Shown in pieces: positions 22,496-34,016 of a stretch of 64,000 nucleotides of DNA. The DNA is from Prostheceraeus crozeri (Eukaryota; Platyhelminthes; Polycladida; Euryleptidae), in assembly GCA_907163375.1 (NCBI GenBank), contig CAJQUW010000498.1:558001-622000 (forward strand), written 5' to 3'. Each line of letters starts with the position of its first letter. Positions within the stretch are counted from its first letter, which is position 1. The notes below the pieces were generated by a model. The model saw only the letters and a list, made by a program, of their open reading frames with translations, did no database searches and was not told the DNA's origin. Made by a program: the position numbers and the translations under genes.

Positions 22496-24079
22496 GTCTG
22501 TATCTCTTCTTCCGGAGTTATCATAGTTGTGTTAGTGTCATTTTTATCATTGTGCATTGTCACAGTTATTTTACTTAAACAGAAATTCTTAGAAGGACAG
22601 TAACCGAGTAATAATCATTTTTCTGAAATAAAAAGTAAGAAAGCAAATCGAAATCAATTTGCAAAATCCGAATATGAGCAAATTAAAATAGTTTACTCGG
22701 GAAGGAACTCAACGCAATTGAAACGACAACGTTCATTTGCAAATGTCAATCATGAAAATGTCATCTAATTTAAATTAATTGCTCACAAGTGTGGTAATTA
22801 TTGCAATACAGACTCGTGGCAAAATTTGTTGACTATTTCAGTCAGTCAGGTTTCACAGATTACTTCTCAATAAGAGCAGAAAATGTAGTAATTTGACTCG
22901 AAGTAGGGGTCTCAATGTTAATGTCTATTCGCGAAGTATCTTTCGCAAAGAATATTATCTTCAGAAATTACCTGCATTTTCTTTAAATCATTATTTTGAT
23001 GCAAATTCTGAAGAAGTTTATTATTCTATAAGTTTTTGTAAACTTTGCGGTGAGTAGAATTTGGCTAGATTAGTCATTTAACCAACTCATCAACTAGCTC
23101 ACTAAATGCTAAGTGTATCTCAGTCAGGAATAAATGACCTGAAAACGTTTAACTTGACTTTCTTAATCGAACTAGACCATGTGTCAACTGTAGATCAGAA
23201 TAGATTAAGGCTAGCGTCATATTGCATGAGCAAAGAACATACATAAAAGTAGCGAACCCACAGAATTGCACAACTTACTCGTTCAGTCTTCGTTCCTAGA
23301 AGGGAATAGTCGTATACCGCATACTATCGGAAATGGCGCACACTCACAAACAATAAGATGTTAGTCGGCTTCGGACACCAGCCAATGGCGTGCATGTTAT
23401 GATATAATTTCGGTCAGACATCGCTGTCCTGTTGTATTCAGTGAGGAATTCCGAGAAGAGGATGTTGAAATCATCAAGTGAACCAATTTTCGTGTGCCTG
23501 CCATCTTTAATACTGATCGTAAGGACCTACTTAATCGAGAAAACTTGTGCACAATGATCTGAATTTGTAGAATCTGAAGGAATCATGGCAATCGGAGCAA
23601 TTCGATGGAATTCATAGCAATCCTCAAGTAACGCACGATTTATTTTTAATCTCATTAAGGCATTAAATATTCCTTTTTCGCCCACTTACTAATGTAAGTT
23701 CCTGTATGTGCCATCGTTTTGAATTAGTCTGCACTTCTAGTAAACTAAAAAACTTGAACAACCTAATTCTCTAAAGGAAACAATTATATAAGCTTTATGT
23801 TGAAACGCTTCAGTGGTGAATGTCCAGCATATAAATAGTTAATTAGGCTACAAAAATTAATCTTCAAATAACCGTCAACGCCATTTTGCTCCTGGAGCGC
23901 CTTAAGTTCTTAACTACAATAACCATGAATATAATTTATTGTGACTTTCAGCCACTAGGTTCTTCTGACCACCGATTCCAATTTTATCAAGTCTGGTGCA
24001 TGGGTCCCCTCGAAAATCGACTTTTTGTCAATTTCATACAGAATTAGGCATCTTAATCAAAAGAAGTTACAATTGCTCT

Positions 24080-24240
24080 TTCATCCACGAATGTGTCTAT
24101 GTGATCATTATATACCGGTAGATAATAGCAATATAATTCAAACACTACTCATAATAGCTTTATAAGAAGTAATGTCAATTTTATGCTACAAAAAGTGGAT
24201 TCCAAGTCCCAAAATGGACAGAATATCATACCTCACAACA
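24080..24240 (+). repeat. Dispersed repeat, copy 1
   Basis: Similar to 38530-38680 in the same orientation. Shared blocks include TTCATCCAC, CTATGT, AAACACTACTCA, AAGTGGA/TAGTGGA, GGACAGA and CAT(A/G)CCTCA. The copies are well diverged, so this is an old repeat of unknown class. Confidence 0.5.
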
Positions 24241-24666
24241 AAGTTGTTGCTTCATTCATTTGAATGGACAGCAGCTGTTTCTTGATGGCAATTTCAGCCG
24301 CTCGTCTATGCGCCGATTGCCAGATTTTTAGAGGAAGCAAATTATTGAAACATGCAACAGTTGTAGATTCTTGGCGCAAGGCAGTTTATTGTAAGTCACT
24401 TTATTAAAATGCTTTTATATATGAAGAGAAATGATAGCAATCGTGAGCTGTCGGTGAATTCCTATTGTCAACCACTGGAAGCCGCCAGGGTAAATCCAAT
24501 TTATTCCACAACATTTCTGTCTTTTCAACTTTGGGTCTCAGATTTCCGTGAAAATTTGCATACATACTCATTTTTTACGCTGAACACGAAAATCTTTGCT
24601 GCGACCACACCAAATAAAAACTTTCCATAGAAATCTAGCACTTTTAAAAAGTCATTTTTTCTACAT

Positions 24667-25467
24667 CTCGGTCAGAGGACAAATTGATCTCGGTCAGATA
24701 GATGTCGAATGGGAAACTCTTCGGCTTCTGCATTTGGGTTGCTGATGAAACTGGGAACTTAGGATGAATGGTTGCATGCGGAAAGCGAAGTGACCAAAAT
24801 GTAACGTATTACATATAATGTCCGTTGACCGTGACCCACCTTGTCCTCTGACCGAGATTTTTAAGTTCTCGGTCAGAGGACAAATTGATGTCGAACAGGA
24901 AACTCTTCGGTTTGTGCATTTCGGTTCATGAGACTGTGGGAACTTTGGACGAATACTTGAACGCGTAAAACGAAGTGATCTAAATGTAATTGCATACATT
25001 ATCATGTCTTTAGACCGAGACCCTTGTACTCTGACCGAGATCTTCAATTTCAACGTTGTCCTCTGACCGAGATTTTTTAGGGTTTCGGTCAGAGGACATT
25101 TTCGTGGCTTTTGAAGATTTTGAGAGGGTTAATTGATATAAATGAAAAATTTCTTTTGCATAGATGTTAAGAGCATGGATCCCTCCTATGCTGTGAAATT
25201 TCATCGATTCCTGACAAAATTTCAGGTTTCAGCATCCATATGAAATTTTTTGGGAATATTCAAATTCTCTGGTCGAAAAAACGGATAAAAATATTTTTAA
25301 ATCAATATTGCACACTTGTAACGGCATCAAACTGAATTTTCTTTACGGATTTATAAACTAGCACACTAGAGGATTCGTTTGGTGCAAAACGTTTAATAGA
25401 AGAATCAATATTCTTCGAGAAAAGGTACCTCGGTCAGAGGACAGAAAACGTCTCGGTCAGAGGACAT
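24667..25467. repeat. Array of CTCGGTCAGAGGACA in both orientations
   Basis: The 15-bp word or close variants occur about ten times: plus strand at 24667, 24689 (partial), 24868, 25085, 25429 and 25451; minus strand at 24842, 25005, 25027 and 25057. Three pairs are spaced exactly 22 bp (24667/24689, 25005/25027, 25429/25451). Two face-to-face pairs make palindromes (24842-24882, 25057-25098). Two tandem cassettes of about 200 bp (24667-24857 and 24868-25072) are each bounded by inverted copies and are similar inside. A 119-codon minus frame (24694-25053) reads through both cassettes but looks like a by-product of the repeat. I do not recognise the family. Confidence 0.75.
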
Positions 25468-26649
25468 TTTTTTCATTGGACAATGGAAACCCAGTGAAAA
25501 TTCAATGATTAATATTGATTACAATATTTAAAATTAGACTGTCTTAAAGAGCTGATCTTCTTCTTTCAGATGATATAAATATTAGTGGGTGTATTTGAAT
25601 GTATCTAATCGAAAATCCGTGTTGAACTGAGAGTACTGCAACTTTGGACATCCTTTTTTGGTCTTTTTTCGGCAAAAAACGGCAACTTGTGAAGAAGGTC
25701 TTGGCTTTGTGACTTTTTAAAAACCATGCCATAATAGATGAGATCTTTACGGTTCGATTAAAAAAAAACTATTGAAATCGGTTCAGAAATATGGATTTTA
25801 CAAATCAAAGACACATTTTCCTCAAATGTTGTGGAATAAATTGGATTTCCCCTAGGTACCGCTGTCACGACGTTCCGTTGTTTTCAATGTCCATGTCCGT
25901 TCTAATCATCTATTATTATAGAGTGTCGGATCTCTAATCTCCCGGTAGTGTCCTGAAAAGTTTTCACATTTAACCGATTTTCTTAAAATGTGAAATTTTA
26001 CCGAATTATGAGTACAATAGGAGATTGGTGAAATTGATTTTTGCATGGAATGCAGCTCAAATATATGTAAATGAAATGTGAAAGATTTTTCAATTCAATG
26101 CATCTGTGAAGTTCTAAGCCACTTCAAACGTGGTTGTAAAAAAGAAGCGCGACTTGTAGATACTCAAATTATGAAAAATCACACAATTGATTACTTATAT
26201 TTGTCATTATTGAACATGTCAATAAGTAGTATTTGCAAAAAAATCCTAACTGACTCTATCCGATGTCTATGGTATCATAGATGATCATGATGTGATTGAT
26301 GGACACATATTTACATAATATTTTGCGCATATTGAAAATGGTGGCGCTGTCTTGAATGCTATCACGCAAAAGAGTTATAAAATGTGGCAAAATTCTGATC
26401 TTAAAGAAAAGTACGTTTAAAATAGGTCATAAATTTGGTCCTCCAGTGGGCCAAACACAACGATTCTTTTGGCAGAGTACTAAAACTAAGTGTCACAAAA
26501 GCTCGAGTCATCAGGTCCAGTTTTATGAGGTCCACAGTAAGAAAGAATAAAAGAAAAATAAACTTTATTAGTGAAAGCGAGCGGTATATGACAGAGTATG
26601 CATCAAGAGAAATAAAGCAACTCAAAAGTTTTACAACATAGCCCGAGCA
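25468..26649. other. AT-rich DNA, no gene recognised
   Basis: Short open frames overlap on both strands at 26356-26641, none with a recognisable domain. Confidence 0.5.
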
Positions 26650-27360
26650 ACTTTAGGAATGCCTGGAAAATTTCACAAAGGAGTTGTTATAGCATTTAGA
26701 TCTTCTTTGCTGCGGTAACAAAACTTGTTGATGACGAGCAGACATGCAGGAGTCACAGTGGCTCACGATAAAAAATTTGGAGAGGGGATGCATTTCTCTA
26801 TTTCTAACAATTTTTCTTATCAATATAATACAAATGTTATTTACAATTGTCACTGAAACAGGGTTTCCTAAGGTCGGGAGTCCATCATCTCACTACACGA
26901 TCTAGCCTCTTTTTAAGCTTTTTAAAGAAAACAAGCAGGATATCACAAATAACGGGTCAAGCATGTGCCACATGGTATAAAAAGAGGCCTGTGTAGGCTT
27001 GCTAAATGATGGCTGTATTGTTATTATTACATTTGAGACGTTTCACTAAAGAAGGTGAACGACAGCATTTGTTGAGCCGATTATGGAAATGAATATGCCA
27101 TGACAAATTATGAGAAAAAGTCACACCCAAAATTTTCAAATGTTGGACTTCGTCAATGACATTTCAGTGCACAGAGATCGGAGGAGTAACACAGAAATTA
27201 CATTTACGAGAGACAGACATATACTTGGTCTTTTGCACATTAATAGACAGTTTCCTCCCAGTAGACCATGAAACAAACTCGTCAACAAAATCTTGAGTGG
27301 TGTCTACAGTGCCTTCAGTGATTAGATGAATCATCGTCATAGGCTACAAACTCAACATTC
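26650..27360 (-). pseudogene. LINE reverse transcriptase relic, 3' part
   Basis: On the minus strand the end of a non-LTR reverse transcriptase is visible across frames. At about 27330 FVAYDDDSS matches the FxxYADD active-site motif, with the Ala changed to Asp. In a shifted frame follow DFVDEFVSW and RKLSINVQKTKYM (about 27215-27290), then HLKILGVTFSHNLSWHIHF (about 27080-27160). Near the C-terminus (26655-26790) are HPLSKFFIVS and NNSFVKFSRHS, like the usual LINE tail. Frameshifts and stops make it non-functional. Motif wording differs from the 9.7-kb relic, so it is probably a different LINE family. Confidence 0.75.
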
Positions 27361-27364
27361 CAAA

Positions 27365-28016
27365 AAGCTTTTCTCATCTTCGTTTATTGTCACAAGTTTT
27401 CACAATGTAGCCATTTCTGTCATCAATGTAAAGTTGCTACAGGGGGGACAGAGAGTCGAATTCCCCCTCCACCCATATGGATAGGGCTAAGTTAGAGAAT
27501 TTGAAGCCGATTGAATTTCAAAGAGGGGCTCAGAAAACCTGAAAAGTCGTCGATTATATGATTGTCGTTCACACCTACTTTGTAGGTCAAAACAGGATCT
27601 TCCGTGATGGAGATGCTCCTCAATGTCTAGGTCGCATTGATCTAACTTTTGTTGTCTTCTGCCAGCTTCTCGAACTCTCCCTCTCCCTCTCTCGAATTCC
27701 CACATCTTTCAGTGGGAAGAAGTATGCGGACAATCATATTTCACTGGCAGTAGCCTCGAGAGCTTGAGGATTTCCTTAGACATCTCCTGGGATTACCTCG
27801 ACCGACCATAAATGTAAAATTCTCCAGAATTGAAACAATGACAGAGCCTTTTTTGGCGACACTAAACCTGCTCATCAGAATTGTCCTCAAAATTGATGAG
27901 ATATGAATGACAAAAAGAAGTGGTCATGTGATGTCTTCGCGGGTGATCTCATCCCTTTCTTTTCTCATCTCAGTTTATTGTTACAAGTTTTCACAATGTA
28001 TCCATTTCTGTCACCA
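27365..28016. repeat. 60-bp direct repeats enclosing about 530 bp
   Basis: 27365-27424 and 27958-28016 match at most positions (TTTCTCATCT, GTTTATTGT, ACAAGTTTTCACAATGTA, CCATTTCTGTCA). The first abuts the upstream side of the LINE relic. This could be a partial LINE duplication or an insertion. The enclosed DNA shows no recognisable gene. Confidence 0.55.
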
Positions 28017-28956
28017 AGGCAATCCCGAAAGTACTAAATCGTTGAGGAAAGCATTCAAAACATCAATATCTCTCTAATCACCAAAATTCAGGCTATGTTG
28101 AAAAACGTAAATTTTGAAATTTGCGCAAAAAGTTTTCATTATAAATTGACTTCTGACCAGTTGATGTTAGAGAAAATTACATGACATTTAATGAGTGGAC
28201 AAAATGCACCGCATTTTCTTGAATAAGAGCCGTAGATTATGTGACCTTTTTGCAATTACGAATTCTACTCGAGGGAGACTGTGCGAGTATGAACAAATTT
28301 CTACAGTTACTCCATCCTTAGAGAGGGTAATTCGGCACCTCTTTGACTTCTACAATATTGCCACATTTAATTAAAGGTATAACATATTTCGTTGTGAGCT
28401 TACTAATTTCTATAGCGATTTACCTGTCTCGATTTTAAGGATAAAATTTGCACATTGAAGATGGGAGTGTGTGCGAATCGGAAGAAAATGCAGATAAAAT
28501 TGATTACAGCACTGAAATAAAACTTGAGCCTCAAGATTGACAAGAAGTGGAACCAGAAGCTTGTGCTGAGTGATAATGTGGACTGTCCATTTTCTCCTTA
28601 AAGGTGCGTCTAGACTTCATTCTGAAACTTCTGTTTGACTCTGCAGAAGTGCGATCTAAAACAGATCACAGATATCTACAGAGTCCGATGCATTTTTCTC
28701 TGTGGCCTGATGGGACCTACTTGCTTTACTCTTGCAGACTGTAGAGTAGGCAATACTTACATGAGAAAGTTCTTCGAACAAAGATTGTGAAGAGATCATC
28801 GAATGCAACTTTTGGACTTGATAGAAATGTTTTTAGTGGCTTCCAAATGACAAAAGTGTCACGGGCTAGTTTTATTCCCAAACAAAATAGTCAAGAAGTG
28901 AAAAAAGGAATATTGCAGCTTTATAATCTTATTCAAAGGTAATCAGCAGGTGGCCC

Positions 28957-29241
28957 TTAGGAGGACCGATTTGAGCGTTTACGTATGACGCGGCGAATCA
29001 GAGACCTTAGTTTCTTTCCAGGATCAGACCGACAGTTTGTGATTCTGTCACAGTTAATGTTCACTTGATTAGCGTAGGGCACTTCTCTCTTGATCGCGTA
29101 GACTTCCTTGCTCTTCCGGGCGAGCGCACCTTCGTGGCCCCTTGCCGCGTCCGTGTTGCAACACGGAATATGTGAGAAGAGAGAGCGCGTGTCACCGCGG
29201 GCAGGGCAGAGGTTAAATGGGGCGAACGTTGAATTGAGTGT
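28957..29241 (-). other. Candidate 3' exon or coding fragment, unknown
   Basis: I do not recognise this. On the minus strand a frame stays open for 94 codons with no Met, between an in-frame stop at 29242-29244 and TAA at 28957-28959. The C-terminal half is protein-like and ends in a strongly basic tail (KKLRSLIRRVIRKRSNRSS), preceded by KSKEVYAIKREVPYANQ. The DNA is much more GC-rich than the flanks and contains a perfect 16-bp palindrome (29151-29166). Lack of a start fits a terminal exon, but I see no convincing splice acceptor. Chance opening in a GC-rich island is the main alternative. Confidence 0.2.
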
Positions 29242-29244
29242 TTA

Positions 29245-30451
29245 ACTTCGCCATCGATTAGCATGGAATAGTGACGCCACGCTGGCAATCGTTAATGTCA
29301 GTGAACTTGCCTCGTTAATGAAAATTATTTGGTAATGGAAGAAAGTAAAATGTAAAAAGAGTACCTTTGTACGTATGAACTCACAACAGAAGCAAGGTTT
29401 GAATGTTGAAGGAGACACATCGTCTGTCCATTGGATCAAGATGTAGATTCTGCTTTGCATTGAGAATTGCTAAAAATGCATTCATGAAGCACATGTTTTT
29501 CTCCGTCTCTGAAGAATCGCTCTGTAGCAAGTAGACAGGATTTCCACTTGCTGACCGAGATATGCAGAGAAACCAGGGTTTACAGAGATACATTATCTCT
29601 GACAACTCTTAAGCTACGAGACCGACCTACTTTGCTACTGTGGCCTCTTCGTTTCTCGTCAAACTCTATGCATCCAGAGTGAAGTGTAAATGCACTCTTA
29701 CTGTTTTTATGAGCATTTGTTGAGCTTCTATCGATTCTGTCATTTTTCATAATTTGAGAAGGACTCTGAATAATTCGTGCTGAAATTGCAATAATTCAGT
29801 TCTTAAATAATCCGCTATTGAGCAACGGGTAACATAATAATCACGGCGGTCAATGCTATTTTGAATAAAAATAAATTGTCGCGAAAAACACATTGTCAGG
29901 CCAACAGTTGAAGAACTAAAACTATTGACTCTGTATAATAACACAACATAAAAATGTCAGATTTCTATGTGGTCACACAGCAATGGCAGTGGTTTCATAA
30001 TATACACTTCAAGTGTGAGTTCTATTCGAATCCGGGTTCTGCTCGAGGCCGGTTCGTGAACGAGAATGGGCTACATTTGTACCGACAGTTACTTCTCAAA
30101 CACAACATAAAACAACGTTCACTAGCAACGCTGGATTCGATCGTGATGACTCAATAATCAATAAAAAGCACGATGATGCAATCAGTTGATGAACTCTCGT
30201 TAATGATCAAAAAATGTTTATGTATTCTATGGTGACCGGTTTTTTGTTGTCTAGAAACCTAATAGCCTCTGAGTTTGGTGTTACCATGTGTTACAATGAC
30301 TTAACCCTCCAGAAGTTCACTGCACAATACATTTGACGCATGCTCTTTAAGTGGTGGCATCGCACGGAATCGTTCATCTTGCAAGAGAACATTACAATTG
30401 AAAATGTGAACTCTATGGTCAGTAATGCACTCATTGTGAACACCATCCACA
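29245..30451. other. AT-rich DNA, no gene recognised
   Basis: Small open frames on both strands without recognisable domains. No repeat boundary seen. Confidence 0.5.
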
Positions 30452-30453
30452 TA

Positions 30454-30749
30454 GTCCGGCATCCAGAGCGAGCTCCTCAGGGAAAAGAAAGTGGCCGAAA
30501 ACGAGACTTTCACAGAATGATGTACACCCTATGCCTGTAACGTATCTGCGTGTCTGCCTCGTCTGTGCGCAAATTGCGTCCCATTATATTAACATGCATG
30601 TGTTTTTCTTTGATGGTGTCTGACAAGAAGAGGGACCAAGCAGAACTCGACAGACGCGCAGATTCATAGCAGGCAGAGGGTGCACATCATTTTGTGAAAG
30701 TCTAATTTTCAGCCTCGTTCCCTGCAGAAGCTCGCTCTGGATGCCGGAC
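30454..30749. repeat. TA-flanked foldback MITE, copy A (296 bp)
   Basis: Almost the whole element is a long inverted repeat: each arm is about 130 bp, starting GTCCGGCATCCAGAGCGAG. TA flanks both sides (30452-30453, 30750-30751). Copies B (38769) and C (63090) share arms and interior. TA duplication suggests mobilisation by a Tc1/mariner-type transposase; no coding capacity. Confidence 0.85.
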
Positions 30750-30944
30750 TAGTACTCATATGATTTTCCTCATAATCTTGCTTACGAAACCTCAGTCTAT
30801 GTTACATGGAAGTTTGATGATTAACTTACGTGCGTACATTGATAAACTCTTGCAACGCAGCATTCTGTCAAAAATGATAGGATAATAAGCTGCCGACATC
30901 ACTTGAAAATGACTTCTGCCTACACCTCCATTCCTTATATACTA

Positions 30945-31090
30945 TCGGCGTGGTTTAGTTAGGAATGTACGAGCACGTCTACAACGCAGCCTTCGGTTCG
31001 ATTCCTGGATCAGGCGAGTGCGGTGTCAGGGAATCAAGGGTGTTGATATCTTTTATTGACTTAGTGGTTGTCATTCTCTCTCCATTCATA
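30945..31090 (+). repeat. tRNA-derived SINE, copy 1
   Basis: A box-like sequence TGGTTTAGTTAGG (30951-30963) and an exact B box GGTTCGATTCC (30995-31005) are spaced as in tRNA-type polymerase III promoters. A conserved tail follows (GTGCGGTGTCAGGGAATCAA, then TTTTATTGACTTAGTGG and GTCATTCTCT). The same tail recurs at 41475-41655 and 50381-50453, which makes this a dispersed SINE family rather than a tRNA gene. Confidence 0.75.
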
Positions 31091-31861
31091 TGATTTATTA
31101 TTATAATGATGATGATTTTTAATATTAACTATGCGGAAATCAATGAATGGAAGAACAATTAACGCATATGATTTTTCTAACATATTATTATATCTTTTGA
31201 TCGTCAAGTGATTCATTATTTGCTTCATATGACTAAAGTAAAACAAAAGTTAATTAGCATTGCTAAACAAAAGTGAACAGGAGCTTATAAATAGAATTCT
31301 ACTGTCACTGCTACCTGCAATTTATAAATAAGTATTTCGATAAGTATATCAGACTTTTTATCCGTCAATGGTGCGATAGACAATATCGTCACTTAACAGA
31401 AGAAATAGAAAAAATAGTTATGAAGCTTTGTTGTCGCATCTCTCATGTCTGCCGAAGGAGACAAGGCTAATGGTAACGCAGTTCACAATGTCCCAGAAGA
31501 GAATGGAATTATAAATGCTAATTGTCAGTCTTTTAACCGATGGCATGTCATCGACAGGGAGCTATATCCAACATTTTAATGACAAATATCCTGAATTTTA
31601 GAAAAAGCATATCACAAAATGAAGTGAAATTATGATGAACAAATTACCTGCTGAATTAAGTGTGATTACCGTATCTTCTAATGAGTATCTTCCCAATAAG
31701 AGCCCCATCGGAAGGAACCCATAGGTAAGCAATGCATCTTAAAAGTGGTGGAATTCCATAGCTGGAGTCACACACGAAAAGCCGTACGCCACAGATCTTG
31801 CATTCCAACATATTACTTTCATTGAGATCTTGCACGAAGGAGTTTTCGTGTCTCTTGACAA

Positions 31862-32736
31862 CAGGGGTCATCAAAAATTGATTGCAATTAAATTGCTCAG
31901 TCCAATCAATTAATTGTAATTGATATTTTTACCAATCAATTAATTTTAATTGAAAGTTTGACCAATCAATTAATTGGCATTGGACTCCTGGACAATCAAT
32001 TAATTGGTAATTGGAATTACAGACAATCAATTAATTGATATTGAAATGTACCCAATCAATTAATTGATAATTTAATTTATCAATTAACTGATCGATAATT
32101 ATTAATTAGTCAATGGAAAAACATGTAGGCCTATATTTTTATAAAATAGAGTTAGCCTAGAATAATTGCATTCATATTGGAACTCGATTCAATCAGTTAA
32201 AATGCCGGTATTAATATTGTATGATCATTGTGCATCCCCATAGTTTTGATGTTCACTGATTTTATTGATTCAGATTTCAATAATTATCATCGTTTTATGA
32301 ACTCTCAGCTTTGACCCTCCCCCTATATTATCTAGTTGTCCATGGATAATGACTTTCGAAGCTTGACAAGAAAGGGCAATCATGTTGAAGAATATGCAGT
32401 AGATCAGAGAGTTGAGAGGTGTCTAGATTGAGTCAGCAGAATGAATTTTGTATAGTGGATGCGCAGGAAGAAGTGAAAATCTTAGGTGAATTGTAATGCT
32501 ATATATTACAATGGAGTGAAACTTGATAAAATAATTGAACCAATTAATTGATTATGAATCAATCAATCAATTGATATTGGGACATACAGCAATCAATTAA
32601 TTGATAATTGGAATTGAAAACAATCAATTAATTGATATTGAGTTGAATACGATAAATTAACTGATAAATGAAATTCAGCGCAATCAATTAATTGACATCA
32701 ATTAATTGAGGTTCAATTAATTTTTGATGACCCCTG
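31862..32736. repeat. Non-autonomous hAT with 30-bp periodic subterminal repeats
   Basis: The 875-bp element starts CAGGGGTCATCAAAAATT and ends with AATTTTTGATGACCCCTG, its near-exact complement. The flanking 8 bp, CTTGACAA, are perfectly duplicated (31854-31861, 32737-32744), diagnostic of hAT. CAATCAATTAATTG or variants start at 31903, 31933, 31963, 31993, 32024 and 32053, and on the right near 32560, 32590, 32621, 32650 and 32681, a period of about 30 bp. The motif is itself palindromic (ATCAATTAATTGAT). No gene inside. Confidence 0.93.
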
Positions 32737-32744
32737 CTTGACAA

Positions 32745-33659
32745 TAACTGCATGAATAATAATAAAACATTTGACAAAAATGTTTATACGGAGAATATAT
32801 GAGAACTTTCTTTCGTAAGCATCACGATTATTTGATACTTTACAGATATCAGGTGATAACAATACCTAAAAAGCAAATGTCGCGCTCCTTTGTATCTAAT
32901 TGAAGTACGCTAGGCCATACTTTTTGAAGACTCAATGTGTTTAGCAGACCAGTGAGAAGGCTTATTGCGATATTACATGTATATAGCACCAGCAATGCAT
33001 GCATATTGCACCCTCTAAGATTGCACCTGTAATACAGGAAATACACCTGCAGTAACAATAACGTACCTGGAAATTGAGGGAAAAAATCTCTCATTCTTAA
33101 TGCTGTACGGATTGCGACTTTTCTGTTGAATGAAAGACTTAAAATGATTTCAAATTTCACCGTGGTAATTACCGAAGTGTACAGGGTAATATTCTAATAT
33201 ATAGAATATGCAATTCATGGATGAAAACATGGAATGAAGAATCAACATGGTCCATGTCATTCTTTTTACCTCCACATCTGATAATTCTGCGTTCATATGG
33301 TTTATGCACAAGGTATGTAGGAAGAAGACATTTCGGTCAATAGCAAGTAGACTATAATTGGTGTCTTGGTTCAGTGTTCGATGTAAAGAACACATTCCGG
33401 CTGTTTTTAGCAATCTGGTCACAATACAAGTAGATGAACATGCATTTCTATGAAGAGCTATAACTCAACGAGGGAGTTATGTTAATGTTATTTTTGGAAA
33501 TCCCCACGACATAATTGAAGACAACCGCGATGTTTGAGATAACGGAGAAAATGCAAGGTGATAAACGAGAGACCAATAATAGTTTCCAATATATACGATT
33601 ACACAAAGCAGGCCCGGTTCATGCTTCACCCAGTCACTTAGCGCATTGTATTTACGTGT
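32745..33659. other. AT-rich DNA, no gene recognised
   Basis: Minus-strand frames at 32849-33689 lack recognisable domains. Confidence 0.5.
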
Positions 33660-34016
33660 GTACAATTCAGGGATACGGAGTCCCATCATTTTGATAGGAC
33701 TCCAACTCAGGGGGTTGATAGTGAGCCATCACACACGATTAACGTGAGGGTAGGAGGTAAAGTTCTCAACAAACTAGTATTTCATTTTTGATGTGACCTT
33801 TGGTGCGCAGGTGTGATCGAGGCTAGGAGGCTTGTCTTCTCTACTACAGGTAGATCACCGAGTGAGAAGGCAATCCTTTTTTCACTTTCATGGTTCATTC
33901 CCTCAACTATTACAAGCTTTGCATGCACTGCTGTCTCTGTACTTTTGTTTGATGGAGAAAGTTGACATCAAGACAATGACAGCCATATGCACGAGGATAA
34001 ATAACTTGTTTGTAAT

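Larger units (their letters stand above)
21996..24660. other. AT-rich DNA, no gene recognised
   Basis: Contains a perfect hairpin (22461-22495) and one copy of a dispersed repeat (24080-24240). A possible TATA/initiator followed by a short signal-peptide-like frame and a GTAAGG donor lies at 23400-23525, but this is too weak to call. Confidence 0.5.

Noticed and set aside
23400-23525. TATA box, initiator and signal-peptide-like first exon with GTAAGG donor
   Set aside because: Every element is short and common in AT-rich DNA, and I found no downstream exon.
24694-25053. 119-codon minus-strand open frame as a protein gene
   Set aside because: It reads through two tandem repeat cassettes and their palindromes, its product is just two copies of one unit, and no domain is recognisable.
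30020-30045. B-box-like TATTCGAATCC as another SINE
   Set aside because: No A box and no SINE tail follows.
31903-32066. CRISPR-like regular repeats
   Set aside because: The repeats are the AT palindromes inside a hAT element with an 8-bp duplication, and the intervals are not unique spacers of constant length; the genome is eukaryotic.
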